64,000 nucleotides of DNA from positions 142,884 to 206,883 of the forward strand of contig NZ_JAVRHZ010000005.1 of the NCBI RefSeq assembly GCF_031846325.1. Reading direction: 5' to 3'. Origin of the DNA: Patiriisocius_A hiemis (lineage in GTDB: Bacteria > Bacteroidota > Bacteroidia > Flavobacteriales > Flavobacteriaceae). The position numbers and the translations under genes are program-made. The notes beneath the pieces are model-generated. The model was not told the DNA's origin, ran no database searches, and was given only the letters and a program-made list of their open reading frames with translations. The number at the start of each line of letters is the position of its first letter. Within the stretch, counting starts at the first letter, position 1. Positions 43,825-52,595 of this stretch are shown here, piece after piece.

Positions 43825-45294
43825 TTGAACTTCTTAAAAACATACAAACTACCCTTATTTTTCACTCTAGTTTGTTGTTTTCTATATTGGAGTTTTACAT
43901 ACGGTTTAGACAGAAGTGATTTTATAAAGCTAATCACTTTGTATGGAGCTTTATTTATACTCTCGTGGCAGCTTATAAAATTTTTAGGTCATCAATTTTG
44001 GGTGCTCGCTGGAATTGGGATTGTTTTTAGGCTTATTGCATTTCCTAGTATACCCAACTTATCACAAGACTTTTATCGCTTTATATGGGATGGTAGATTA
44101 TTAGTGCAGGGAGTGAATCCCTATTTATTTACTCCAGAGCAATTTATAAATAACGTACCGCCAAAAACGCTCTTAAGCTCTTGGTCACTAGATTCTTGGT
44201 TTGCTATTACGATGCATGAAGCTGACACTCTTTTTAAAGGCATGGGAAGTCTTAACGCAAGCCATTATAGTAATTATCCACCAGTAAATCAATTATGTTT
44301 TGCCATTGCGGGATTCTTTTCAGGTAAAAGTATTTTAGGGTCAGTTATAATATTACGAATCATTACTATTCTAGCAGATATTGGTATTCTATATTTTGGG
44401 AAAAAGCTCTTGGAAAAATTACAATTACCTACAACAACTATCTTCTGGTATTTTATTAATCCATTTATCATAATAGAGCTTACAGGAAATCTTCATTTTG
44501 AAGGTGTGATGCTCTCCTTCCTTATTTGGGGATTATATCTTTTACATCAAAAAAAATGGTTCTGGGCTGCTGTATTGATTGGGCTTTCTATTTCAGTAAA
44601 ATTAATACCATTATTGTTATTGCCTGTTTTTCTTAATTATTTTATTAAGAAAAATACTGTCATTCAGAATGAAGCGAAGTGTAATGAGGAATCTCAAGAA
44701 TTAAAGAAAAAAATACCTTTAGGAATAACAAAACTCATTTTGTTTTATCTAGTCATCATAGCAACCATACTAATAACATTTGCTCCTTTTCTTTCCTCAG
44801 TATTTATTAAAAACTTTACCACTACCATTAGTCTATGGTTTCAAAATTTTGAGTTTAATGCAAGTATCTATTACATCATTAGGTGGATTGGGTTTAAAAC
44901 AGTAGGTTGGAATATTATTGGCACAGTAGGAAAAATACTTCCTATAATTGTAATATTATTTTTACTGGGCATTAGTTTCTTCAGAAAACATAATACCACA
45001 CAACAACTCATTACTGGGTTGCTTTTTGGGATTACATTTTACTTTTTGTTTTCTACAACTGTACATCCATGGTATGTTGCTACTCCATTAGTATTGTCTG
45101 TATTTACCAAATACAGATTTCCAATTGTTTGGAGTGCACTAGTAATGCTCAGCTACTCGGCGTATGAAGCCGATGGCTTTAATGAAAATCTTTGGCTGGT
45201 ATCAATTGAATATACTGTAGTTATTTTGTATGCAATGTATGAAATAAGTAACTCACAGGAATTAGGGTCTGAGCAATTACCAAAATCCCTATGA
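43825..45294 (+). CDS. GT-C type membrane glycosyltransferase
   Basis: A 489-residue integral membrane protein with about 11-13 helices. DFYRFIWDGRLLVQGVNPY carries an acidic motif in the first loop, as in polyprenol-phosphate mannosyltransferases of the GT-C class (MptA/B or PIG-M-like). Such enzymes use lipid-linked sugars at the outer face of the inner membrane. It starts on TTG. A repeat-like segment (44658-44694) has inserted in frame in a basic loop (KKNTVIQNEAKCNEES). Donor and acceptor unknown. Confidence 0.78.
   Translation: MNFLKTYKLPLFFTLVCCFLYWSFTYGLDRSDFIKLITLYGALFILSWQLIKFLGHQFWVLAGIGIVFRLIAFPSIPNLSQDFYRFIWDGRLLVQGVNPYLFTPEQFINNVPPKTLLSSWSLDSWFAITMHEADTLFKGMGSLNASHYSNYPPVNQLCFAIAGFFSGKSILGSVIILRIITILADIGILYFGKKLLEKLQLPTTTIFWYFINPFIIIELTGNLHFEGVMLSFLIWGLYLLHQKKWFWAAVLIGLSISVKLIPLLLLPVFLNYFIKKNTVIQNEAKCNEESQELKKKIPLGITKLILFYLVIIATILITFAPFLSSVFIKNFTTTISLWFQNFEFNASIYYIIRWIGFKTVGWNIIGTVGKILPIIVILFLLGISFFRKHNTTQQLITGLLFGITFYFLFSTTVHPWYVATPLVLSVFTKYRFPIVWSALVMLSYSAYEADGFNENLWLVSIEYTVVILYAMYEISNSQELGSEQLPKSL
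44658..44694 (+). repeat. In-frame dispersed repeat-like element
   Basis: The 37-nt stretch beginning TGTCATTCAGAATGAAGC and ending GAATGAGGAATCT has the GTCATTC...GAAGCGAAG...GAGGAATCT pattern of short intergenic repeats common in Bacteroidota genomes. Here it lies inside a coding region and encodes a hydrophilic loop. Identification is by pattern memory only. Confidence 0.5.
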
Positions 45295-45308
45295 GATTAC
45301 TTTAATAA

Positions 45309-46085
45309 TTAAAAGACCTTAGTTACAAATAGGTCTATAATTTCAACAAAAATTAGAATGATAATAATCCACTCTAACGTACTACTTTCTTTATGATCCC
45401 AGATATCTTTAAACAATTCTAAGTTCTCTTTCACAATTGTAATTCGATCTTGAATATAACGATACCTGTTTTTTAAATCAAAAGTGTTTTTAAGGTCAAC
45501 GTCAAGTTTAGCTAATTGCTCATCTTCCCATGTTACTTCTGGAGAATCAAAAATGTATAAATTCTCATAAATACCATTTTTAATATTTAAGGTTTTGCCT
45601 ATTAACCTTTTGAGTTTTATACTTGAAATTTTTAAGCGGCCCCTTTTTTCTAGGCTTTTTGTATGTACACTTGCTTCCTCTAGAAGCTTTTCGGTTATTT
45701 CTGAATATCTATCCAACGCTATAGACTGTGAGGTATGCAGCATAATTAGTCGAATCATTTCTTCATCTATTTCAGGAATAATCACCTCATCAAAAGTTAC
45801 TTTAAGTGTTTTTTCTTGAATTGCTACGGAAATATCTTCAACTAAAAATTCATTTACTGAACCCTTAGAAAATGGTTTAACTTGCTTAAAGACTTCTTGC
45901 TTTTCATTTTCAGAAAAATTAAAAAAACTTATAATTCCAAACTGAAATAGATATACAAATTTTGAGTCTTCTAGGCTATAAAAAAGTTCATCACTATCTG
46001 CAAATAGTAAATTTCCCTTTATAAATTGACGCAAGGCTTTAATTGAAATGCTTTGAGCTACTTGCTGCGATTGAACTCTATACAT
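45309..46085 (-). CDS. RMD1/YagE-family (DUF155) protein
   Basis: A 258-residue protein: N-terminal soluble domain with FVYLFQFGIISFFNFSENE typical of DUF155, then helices and one C-terminal transmembrane segment (WIIIILIFVEIIDLFV). Yeast relatives act in mitochondrial translation or membrane contacts; the bacterial role is not known. It overlaps the DHS-like gene (TAATG), so it is co-translated with the polyamine genes. The link to polyamines is positional. Confidence 0.82.
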   Translation of the reverse strand: MYRVQSQQVAQSISIKALRQFIKGNLLFADSDELFYSLEDSKFVYLFQFGIISFFNFSENEKQEVFKQVKPFSKGSVNEFLVEDISVAIQEKTLKVTFDEVIIPEIDEEMIRLIMLHTSQSIALDRYSEITEKLLEEASVHTKSLEKRGRLKISSIKLKRLIGKTLNIKNGIYENLYIFDSPEVTWEDEQLAKLDVDLKNTFDLKNRYRYIQDRITIVKENLELFKDIWDHKESSTLEWIIIILIFVEIIDLFVTKVF

Positions 46086-47059
46086 TACATTCCTAATAAA
46101 TAGGCAAATATAAGAGGGGCAACAATAGTTGCATCACTTTCAATAATAAACTTTGGAGTATTTATATCTAGTTTTCCCCAGGTTATTTTTTCATTGGGGA
46201 CTGCTCCAGAGTAACTACCATAACTTGTGGTGCTATCACTAATCTGGCAGAAATAACTCCAAAAAGGTGTTTCTGTACGCTCCATATCTTGATACAGCAT
46301 AGGTACTACGCAAATAGGAAAATCACCTGCAATACCACCTCCAATTTGAAAAAATCCTATTCCATTATTACAATTATGCGTATACCAATCTGCTAAAAAG
46401 GTCATGTATTCGATCCCACTTTTCATTGTTGAAGCCTTAAGCTCTCCTTTTAGCACATAACTTGCAAAAATATTCCCCATAGTACTGTCTTCCCACCCTG
46501 GACAAATAATTGGCAGGTTTTTTTCAGCAGCAGCATACATCCATGAATCTTTAATATCTATTTCATAGTATTGCTCCAATATCCCACTTAGCAGTAGTTT
46601 ATACATATATTCATGTGGGAGATAACGCTCCCCTTTTTCCTCTGCGTCTTTCCATATTTTTACAATATGTTCTTGAATACGTCTAAATGCTTCTTCTTCT
46701 GGGATACAAGTGTCTGTAACCCTATTAAGGCCTTTTTCTAATAAATCCCATTCTTGTTGGGGTGTTAAATCACGATAATTAGGGACTCTTTTGTAATGTG
46801 AGTGAGCTACTAAATTCATTATATCTTCTTCTAGATTAGCTCCTGTGCAAGAAATAATATGAACTTTGTCTTGCCGTATCATTTCGGCAAAAATTTTACC
46901 TAGCTCTGCTGTGCTCATAGCACCAGCTAAAGAAACTAACATTTTAGCACCATTATCTAATTGTGCCTCATAGCCTTTAGCAGCATCTACTAGTGCAGCT
47001 GCATTAAAGTGTAAATAGTACTTTTCTATAAATTGCGATATATTTCCCTTAGTAGTCAT
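46085..47059 (-). CDS. Deoxyhypusine-synthase-like protein
   Basis: A 324-residue NAD-binding protein of the deoxyhypusine synthase family: LVSLAGAMSTAELGK, ISCTGANLEEDI and a GGGIAGDFPICVV loop (residues 240-252), then SDSTTSYGSYSGAVP. The catalytic Lys of eukaryotic DHS, in GGGVVKHH, is replaced here by Gly/Asp (GGGIAGDF). Bacteria lack eIF5A, so the protein must use another acceptor. In a polyamine operon with arginine decarboxylase and agmatinase a polyamine aminobutyl transfer is the reasonable inference. Overlaps both neighbours. Confidence 0.87.
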   Translation of the reverse strand: MTTKGNISQFIEKYYLHFNAAALVDAAKGYEAQLDNGAKMLVSLAGAMSTAELGKIFAEMIRQDKVHIISCTGANLEEDIMNLVAHSHYKRVPNYRDLTPQQEWDLLEKGLNRVTDTCIPEEEAFRRIQEHIVKIWKDAEEKGERYLPHEYMYKLLLSGILEQYYEIDIKDSWMYAAAEKNLPIICPGWEDSTMGNIFASYVLKGELKASTMKSGIEYMTFLADWYTHNCNNGIGFFQIGGGIAGDFPICVVPMLYQDMERTETPFWSYFCQISDSTTSYGSYSGAVPNEKITWGKLDINTPKFIIESDATIVAPLIFAYLLGM

Positions 47060-47984
47060 CTTCTAACGTATTAATTTTTGATTTTCCCTTTTTAGATTCA
47101 TTAAAATTGCTTTCAAAAACATCATTTTCTTCAGTATTCATGAACTTATAACTAAGCATTTTGTAATACAGTTTTGCTGCTAAGAAATCTGAAGACTTAT
47201 CCAATTTATTAGGGCAAAGTTCTACAATATCAAATCCCACTACATTTTTCTCTGCAAAAACCTGCTTTAAAAAATCTAATGTTTCGTACCAAAATAACCC
47301 TCCAGGTTCTGGTGTTCCTGTAGAGGGCATAATAGATGGGTCTAACACATCTAAATCGAACGTGATAAACACATTTTCGCTTAATGTTTCAATAACATTA
47401 TCTACCCAGTAATCATCATTAGCCATCTCTTCTGCAAACCAAACTTTATCTCTATCCATTACAGTTGTTTCTGAAAAATCCATACTACGGATTCCTACTT
47501 GTATCAAGTTTGTATGTTGGCTTGCTTCATAAACTGCACAAGCATGATTGCATTTTGAACCTTGATATTCTGGTCTAAGATCTGCATGAGCATCGATATG
47601 TAGTACTGTTAAATCATCAAAACATTCATTAAAAGCCCTAATAGTTCCAATAGAAATACTATGCTCTCCGCCAAATGCTGTCACAAATTTATTACGTAAT
47701 ATGTATTCTTTAGTAGTTTTATACACAGCCTCTACAACTGCCTCTGGCGAAGTATCTTCAGTAATTGAAGGTGCTAAATAAATACCTTGTTTATATACTT
47801 CTGTTTCTGTTTCAATATCGTATAATTCCATATTTTCTGAGGCATATAAAAAAGCTTCAGGCCCTTTATCTGCTCCTTTCTGAAAAGTGCTTGTCCCGTC
47901 GTAAGGAACAGGAATTAAAACAATTTTTGAAGTTTCTAATGCTGCATTCTCTCTTGGAATACCTGCATAAGTTCTAGTTTTCAT
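47049..47984 (-). CDS. speB: Agmatinase/arginase-family ureohydrolase
   Basis: A 311-residue ureohydrolase with the manganese-binding motifs GGEHSIS, HIDAHADLRPE and ITFDLDVLDPS, plus STGTPEPGG. Directly after arginine decarboxylase it most likely hydrolyses agmatine to putrescine and urea. The C-terminal 30 residues are an extra charged tail (SNFNESKKGKSKINTLEDDY). It overlaps the upstream and downstream genes by 11 nt each. Confidence 0.92.
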   Translation of the reverse strand: MKTRTYAGIPRENAALETSKIVLIPVPYDGTSTFQKGADKGPEAFLYASENMELYDIETETEVYKQGIYLAPSITEDTSPEAVVEAVYKTTKEYILRNKFVTAFGGEHSISIGTIRAFNECFDDLTVLHIDAHADLRPEYQGSKCNHACAVYEASQHTNLIQVGIRSMDFSETTVMDRDKVWFAEEMANDDYWVDNVIETLSENVFITFDLDVLDPSIMPSTGTPEPGGLFWYETLDFLKQVFAEKNVVGFDIVELCPNKLDKSSDFLAAKLYYKMLSYKFMNTEENDVFESNFNESKKGKSKINTLEDDY

Positions 47985-49371
47985 ACCCTAAAATTGAGAG
48001 CAATTGCTCGCTTGTTTGTTGTTGTGTAAAAATTTTTGTTGTTATGTTTCCGTTAGCATCTTTATCTACCAAAATATGCTTGGGTGATGGGATAAGACAA
48101 TGTTGTAACCCTCCAAAACCTCCTATCGTTTCTTGGTAAGCGCCTGTATTAAAAAAGCCGATATAAAGAGGTTTGTCTTTTCTATACTTAGGTAAGTAAA
48201 TTGCATTTACATGTTGTTCACTATTGTAATAATCATCGCTATCGCAAGTAAGTCCACCTAATAAAACACGCTCATATTCATCACTCCAGCGGTTAATGGC
48301 TAGCATAATAAATCGTTTATTTATAGCCCAAGTATCTGGTAAAGTTGTAATGAAAGAAGAATTAATCATGTTCCATTTTTCACGATCATTTTGTTGTTTT
48401 TGGTATAATATTTCATAAATAGCTCCACCGCTTTCACCAACAGTAAAGCTTCCAAATTCTGTAAAAATAATAGGCACATCCACATTAGCTTCAGCACAAG
48501 TAAGGTTAATTTGATTTACAATTTCATCAATCATGTATTGGTAATCATACTCAAAAGCCAAGGAGTTTTTAATAGGAAAACCTCCTCCTATATTTAAACT
48601 ATCTAGTGTTGGACAGACTTTTTTAAGTTGAACATACACCTTTAAACACTTAAGTAATTCGTTCCAGTAATAAGCATTATCTCTAATCCCTGTATTAATA
48701 AAAAAGTGCAGCATTTTTAATGCTACTTGTTTATTATCTTTAATCTGCTTTTCGTAAAATGGAACAATATTTTTATAGCCAATTCCTAATCTCGAAGTGT
48801 AGAATTCAAATTTGGGTTCTTCTTCACTAGCTATACGAATTCCTACTTTAAAATTTTTATCAATTCCTTGAGAGAGTAATCCCAGTTCTTCATAATTATC
48901 TATAATTGGGATACAATTTTTATGTCCGTTATTAATGAGTCTAGAGATATTAGTAATATACTGCTCTCTTTTAAAACCATTGCAAATTACATATGTGTCG
49001 TTATTGATTTTCCCTTCTGCTTTAAGATTTTCAATAATATTAATATCGAAAGCTGATGATGTTTCAATATGGATTTCATTTTTTAATGCTTCCTGTAATA
49101 CATATTTAAAATGAGAACTTTTGGTGCAATAACAATATTTGTATGTGCCCTTATAATTATGTTTATTAATAGCCTCTGCAAACCACCCTTTGGCTCTCTG
49201 AATATTTTCAGAAATCTTAGGAAGGTAAGTGAATTTTAAAGGGGCCCCGTAATTAGATACCAATTTCATTAGGTCTATATCATGAAATTGCAATTGATGA
49301 TTATTTAATGAAAATTCCTCTTGAGGAAATTCATATGTTTGATCGATAAGATCGATATATTTTGTATTCAT
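47974..49371 (-). CDS. speA: Arginine decarboxylase, PLP fold III
   Basis: A 465-residue alanine-racemase-fold decarboxylase. The PLP-binding Lys84 lies in YCYCTKSSHF, the phosphate-binding Gly loop in NIGGGFPIK and the C-terminal catalytic motif in GLTCDSDDYYN. It is a compact version of SpeA, typical for Bacteroidota, converting arginine to agmatine. It leads an operon with agmatinase, a DHS-like protein and an RMD1 protein, and has a strong promoter about 310 nt upstream, giving a long leader. Confidence 0.9.
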   Translation of the reverse strand: MNTKYIDLIDQTYEFPQEEFSLNNHQLQFHDIDLMKLVSNYGAPLKFTYLPKISENIQRAKGWFAEAINKHNYKGTYKYCYCTKSSHFKYVLQEALKNEIHIETSSAFDINIIENLKAEGKINNDTYVICNGFKREQYITNISRLINNGHKNCIPIIDNYEELGLLSQGIDKNFKVGIRIASEEEPKFEFYTSRLGIGYKNIVPFYEKQIKDNKQVALKMLHFFINTGIRDNAYYWNELLKCLKVYVQLKKVCPTLDSLNIGGGFPIKNSLAFEYDYQYMIDEIVNQINLTCAEANVDVPIIFTEFGSFTVGESGGAIYEILYQKQQNDREKWNMINSSFITTLPDTWAINKRFIMLAINRWSDEYERVLLGGLTCDSDDYYNSEQHVNAIYLPKYRKDKPLYIGFFNTGAYQETIGGFGGLQHCLIPSPKHILVDKDANGNITTKIFTQQQTSEQLLSILGYEN

Positions 49372-49683
49372 TTTTATAAGATTATTTCAAAAAATTAATA
49401 GCAACTAGCAAACACGAAATGGGAAAGCAAGCTATACTTACGAAATTTCTTATAAATATTAAATGAGTATAGGAGAAAGCCAATAGGCTACTCTATGATA
49501 GGTATCCATTGTTTTTTTAACAGGGTTTCTACCTGCAGGCACATCTATATCACAAGATATGACAACGGAAGTTAGCTTTAAATTTCGGTTGCTTATCCTA
49601 TAAGCTGTTTTTGAATATGACTTCCTAATTTTCAAAAACCCGAACGTAAAAACACGGTTCAATTTGTTCAGCTAAAAGCGGCG
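49372..49683 (-). promoter_or_regulatory. Long 5' leader of the speA operon
   Basis: The 359-nt gap between the pseudouridine synthase and speA holds a promoter at its far end and about 310 transcribed, untranslated nt. Apart from the candidate leader ORF I see no known riboswitch consensus, only weak hairpins. A regulated leader is likely from its length, because most leaders in this window are short. Confidence 0.5.
49459..49662 (-). CDS. Candidate leader ORF upstream of speA
   Basis: A 67-codon frame starting with TTG and ending in SPILI lies inside the transcribed leader of speA. It encodes a rather protein-like sequence (SCDIDVPAGRNPVKKTMDTY, six Arg). An ATG inside the frame would give a 16-residue peptide MDTYHRVAYWLSPILI. 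No good ribosome binding site is visible. It may be a leader peptide, a small protein, or only a shadow of a structured RNA. Confidence 0.35.
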   Translation of the reverse strand: MNRVFTFGFLKIRKSYSKTAYRISNRNLKLTSVVISCDIDVPAGRNPVKKTMDTYHRVAYWLSPILI

Positions 49684-49713
49684 CAAATGTAATTTATTAT
49701 TTGACACCGCAAA
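49684..49713 (-). promoter_or_regulatory. Promoter of the speA operon
   Basis: On the minus strand TTTG (49713-49710) and TACATTTG (49691-49684) are separated by 18 nt, a full match to the Bacteroidota consensus. It is placed just after the stop codon of the pseudouridine synthase gene. Confidence 0.75.
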
Positions 49714-49730
49714 CAATTTTGTGATCTTTT

Positions 49731-50570
49731 TTAAAGCATACTAAAAAGTTCTACTTCTTTTTTGGTAAGAATCTTCCAACGTCCTCTTGGCAAGTCTTTT
49801 TTTGTAAGATGGGCTATAGTAACACAATCTACCTTTACTACATTATAATTTAAATGGTCAAAAATAGTACGGATAACACTATTACCCATGTGCTTAATTT
49901 TAAGCCCTATTTCTTTTTTAGGTGCATTATCTACATAGCTTATTTCTTCAACTTGAATTAACTTCCCGTCAATGGTTAGTCCTTCTTTAATTTCTTCTAG
50001 ATGAGAAGCTTTTAGGTTTTTGTCTAACTCTATATGAAACAAGCGCTCCATACCTTTACTATGAAGTTTTTTAACCAGTTTATCGTCATTAGTAAATAAC
50101 AATAAACCTGTTGCATTACGACCCAGTCTACCCACAGGTTTTACATCTGCGGTTGTTGCATTACTAATTAAATCCATTACAGTAAGTCCTTTACTAGTAC
50201 TTGTGGTCGAGGCTACTGCTTTTGGTTTATTAAGTAAAACATAGGTATCAGGCTCTGGTGAAATACGACGGCCATCAAAACGCACATCGTCACTAAGTTG
50301 TACCTTGTAACCCATCTCGTTTATTATTTTCCCATTTACTGAAACCAAGCCTGTTGCAATGTAGGTATCTGCTTCTCTACGAGAACACACGCCACTATTT
50401 GCTATGTACTTATTAAGTCTAATACCATCTTCTTTTTTGGGAGTAGGTTGCGTTTTCTTTTTGGTGAATTGCTTTTTGAAAGGAGCTTTCCTATTCTCAC
50501 CACTTTTTCCTCCGCGATTTTCTTTACCTCCAGAAGTGTTTCCTCTTTTCTTGTTGTCTTTTCGTTGCAT
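49731..50570 (-). CDS. RsuA/RluB-family pseudouridine synthase with altered active site
   Basis: From ATG 50570, 279 residues: a basic low-complexity N-terminus (about 1-45), an S4 RNA-binding domain (RLNKYIANSGVCSRREAD) and the pseudouridine synthase domain. The catalytic motif, normally GRLD, reads PVGRLGRNATGLLLFTND with Gly150 where the essential Asp should stand. All other motifs are intact. It may be inactive on RNA, may keep an rRNA-binding role, or the family in this clade may use another residue. The gene closes the mevalonate operon. Confidence 0.87.
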   Translation of the reverse strand: MQRKDNKKRGNTSGGKENRGGKSGENRKAPFKKQFTKKKTQPTPKKEDGIRLNKYIANSGVCSRREADTYIATGLVSVNGKIINEMGYKVQLSDDVRFDGRRISPEPDTYVLLNKPKAVASTTSTSKGLTVMDLISNATTADVKPVGRLGRNATGLLLFTNDDKLVKKLHSKGMERLFHIELDKNLKASHLEEIKEGLTIDGKLIQVEEISYVDNAPKKEIGLKIKHMGNSVIRTIFDHLNYNVVKVDCVTIAHLTKKDLPRGRWKILTKKEVELFSML

Positions 50571-50647
50571 TGTAAAATTTTTGCAAAGATACATTTAAAA
50601 GTAAGAGATAGCTTATAAGAAAATTATAAGTATTTCTAGAAAAGTTA

Positions 50648-51595
50648 TTAATTAAATTCTACCGTAGATTGTCGTTCTCTATTCACTACCAACTTAGTAA
50701 TATCAGGTCTTGAGTAATGTCCTACGGGGTCAAAGTTTTGTCGTTCCTCATACACTTTATTAAAATCTATGGTATGATAGGTATTTCCTTCTTTATTTAG
50801 TAAAGGTTTTGCTATCCATTCTCCATCTGGTCCTGCTATACAACTACCTCCATTGGCCAATATTTTAGGAGCTTTTTCAAAGATTTTCTCTAAGTGTGGC
50901 GTATCTGGCGGGAAATCTTCAATTTTCATTAAACTTGAAACCGAAATCACAAAACTTCGGGATTCTCTAGCAATAAACCGTGTAATATCCTTAGTATTGT
51001 GGTCGCTGCCTGGCCATACAGCCACGTGCAGGTTTTCTCCCTGCCCGTAAAGCGAAGCTCTTGGTAGCGGCATCCAGTTTTCCCAACAATTTAATCCGCC
51101 TACAGTAAATAACTTTAATTTATGCACTTGGAGCCCGTTTCCATCTCCTGGTGCCCAAGTAAGTCGTTCGTCATAAGTAGGTTGCAATTTTCTATGAACG
51201 GATTTTATTTTCCCTTTTGCATTTATATACACTAAGGAAGCATAAATACTATGACCGCCTCTGTCCTGGGGTCTTTCAATAATACCTAGATAAACAGCGA
51301 TTTTATGTTTTTTAGCTAAGGCACATACTTCATCTAGATCTCCATCTTCTATACAAACAGCATTACGAACATAATGCGCGTGCAGTTCCTTATTTACTTT
51401 TTTATCCCACTCAGCACCATTTGTTAAAGCAAGCCAAAAGGGATATCCTGGCAATATGCCTTCTCCAAAAACAATAAGTTCTGCTTTGTTTTTACCTGCT
51501 TTTTTTATGCTCTTGTAAATTTTTTCTAATGTTTGTGATTTATTAAGCCAAACAGGAGCTATTTGAGCAAGTGCAACTTTTAAAAGATTTTCCAT
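50648..51595 (-). CDS. Nitrilase-family carbon-nitrogen hydrolase
   Basis: A 315-residue hydrolase with the complete Glu-Lys-Cys triad: Glu45 in IVFGEGILPGYPFW, Lys136 in HRKLQPTYDE and Cys170 in GGLNCWENWMPL. The FGEGILPGYPFW segment resembles true nitrilases rather than amidases. These convert nitriles to acids and ammonia. Its position between the UbiA and pseudouridine synthase genes of the mevalonate cluster is not explained by function, so it may be an insertion. Confidence 0.9.
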   Translation of the reverse strand: MENLLKVALAQIAPVWLNKSQTLEKIYKSIKKAGKNKAELIVFGEGILPGYPFWLALTNGAEWDKKVNKELHAHYVRNAVCIEDGDLDEVCALAKKHKIAVYLGIIERPQDRGGHSIYASLVYINAKGKIKSVHRKLQPTYDERLTWAPGDGNGLQVHKLKLFTVGGLNCWENWMPLPRASLYGQGENLHVAVWPGSDHNTKDITRFIARESRSFVISVSSLMKIEDFPPDTPHLEKIFEKAPKILANGGSCIAGPDGEWIAKPLLNKEGNTYHTIDFNKVYEERQNFDPVGHYSRPDITKLVVNRERQSTVEFN

Positions 51596-51658
51596 AACCT
51601 AAAAATAACAAGAAATACCTTAAGGTTTGTTGTAAAGAGGTTTATTACCTAATAAAAA

Positions 51659-52564
51659 CTATAAAATCCTGTTAAGTACTAAGTCTATATTGATAAGTAT
51701 AATACTAAAAACCCCTATTACAATTATTAACTTTAGGATAGTGTGTAATAATATATAGTGTAATTTTTTTGCAGATTTCCATAAAAAGAAGACAAATACT
51801 GCAAGACCTAAAAGGCTCCCATAAAAGTAAAAATACATATAACCTATTTCAAATCTTGTAACTAATAATATAACAGGAATAAGTGTCAAGATTGCTAGTA
51901 TTGTTAACATTCGTTTTGAAGTTTTTTCACCATACACAACAGGAATTGTTCTATAATTTTGAACTAAATCTCCTTTTATATTTTCTAAATCTTTGGTTAA
52001 CTCACGCATTGCAATTAGTAAAAACAAAAAGGTGGCGTGTACAAAAATTACTAGGTCAAAATTTCGGTAATAAATAAAAACAGCAAAAAATGGTATCACA
52101 GCTAGCGTTGAAGCTACAATATTACCAACAAATGGATATTTTTTAAGCTTATGAGAATAAAACCAAATTCCGAAGATGTATAATGAAAAGAAAATTACAG
52201 CCCTAAATGACACGTAACTTGCAATTATTACTGATAGAAAATTAAGCACAAAATATCCAGAAAGTTTAGTGTTTTGACTTACCAACCTATCTAACATAGT
52301 TTTGTGAGGCCTATTAATTAAATCTTTCTCACTATCGTAAAAACTATTAATGATATATCCTCCAGCAATAGCAGAAGCAGATGCTAATACAAGCATTAAT
52401 AAATTAATATCAAATAATACTTTACGTACTGGTAAATCTGGAGCTAAGATGTATATAGATGTAAGGTATTGAGCTATAACAATAACAAGAATATTGTATC
52501 CTCTCACCACAGAAAACAAACTAAAAAACTTTACTAAAAAGTGTTTTTGTTTTCTTGTGAGCAT
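51659..52564 (-). CDS. UbiA-family prenyltransferase (geranylgeranylglyceryl-phosphate synthase-like)
   Basis: A 301-residue membrane protein with about eight to nine helices and the two aspartate-rich motifs of the UbiA family, NSFYDSEKDLINRPHK and MRELTKDLENIKGD. Such enzymes attach isoprenyl chains to acceptors. Databases often name this subgroup after archaeal lipid synthesis, but in a Flavobacterium-like genome the real acceptor is not known; a quinone precursor is also possible. It lies in the mevalonate operon, which supplies its prenyl donor. Confidence 0.87.
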   Translation of the reverse strand: MLTRKQKHFLVKFFSLFSVVRGYNILVIVIAQYLTSIYILAPDLPVRKVLFDINLLMLVLASASAIAGGYIINSFYDSEKDLINRPHKTMLDRLVSQNTKLSGYFVLNFLSVIIASYVSFRAVIFFSLYIFGIWFYSHKLKKYPFVGNIVASTLAVIPFFAVFIYYRNFDLVIFVHATFLFLLIAMRELTKDLENIKGDLVQNYRTIPVVYGEKTSKRMLTILAILTLIPVILLVTRFEIGYMYFYFYGSLLGLAVFVFFLWKSAKKLHYILLHTILKLIIVIGVFSIILINIDLVLNRIL

Positions 52565-52595
52565 ACCAAGATTAATTAGTCTGTAAAATGAATTT

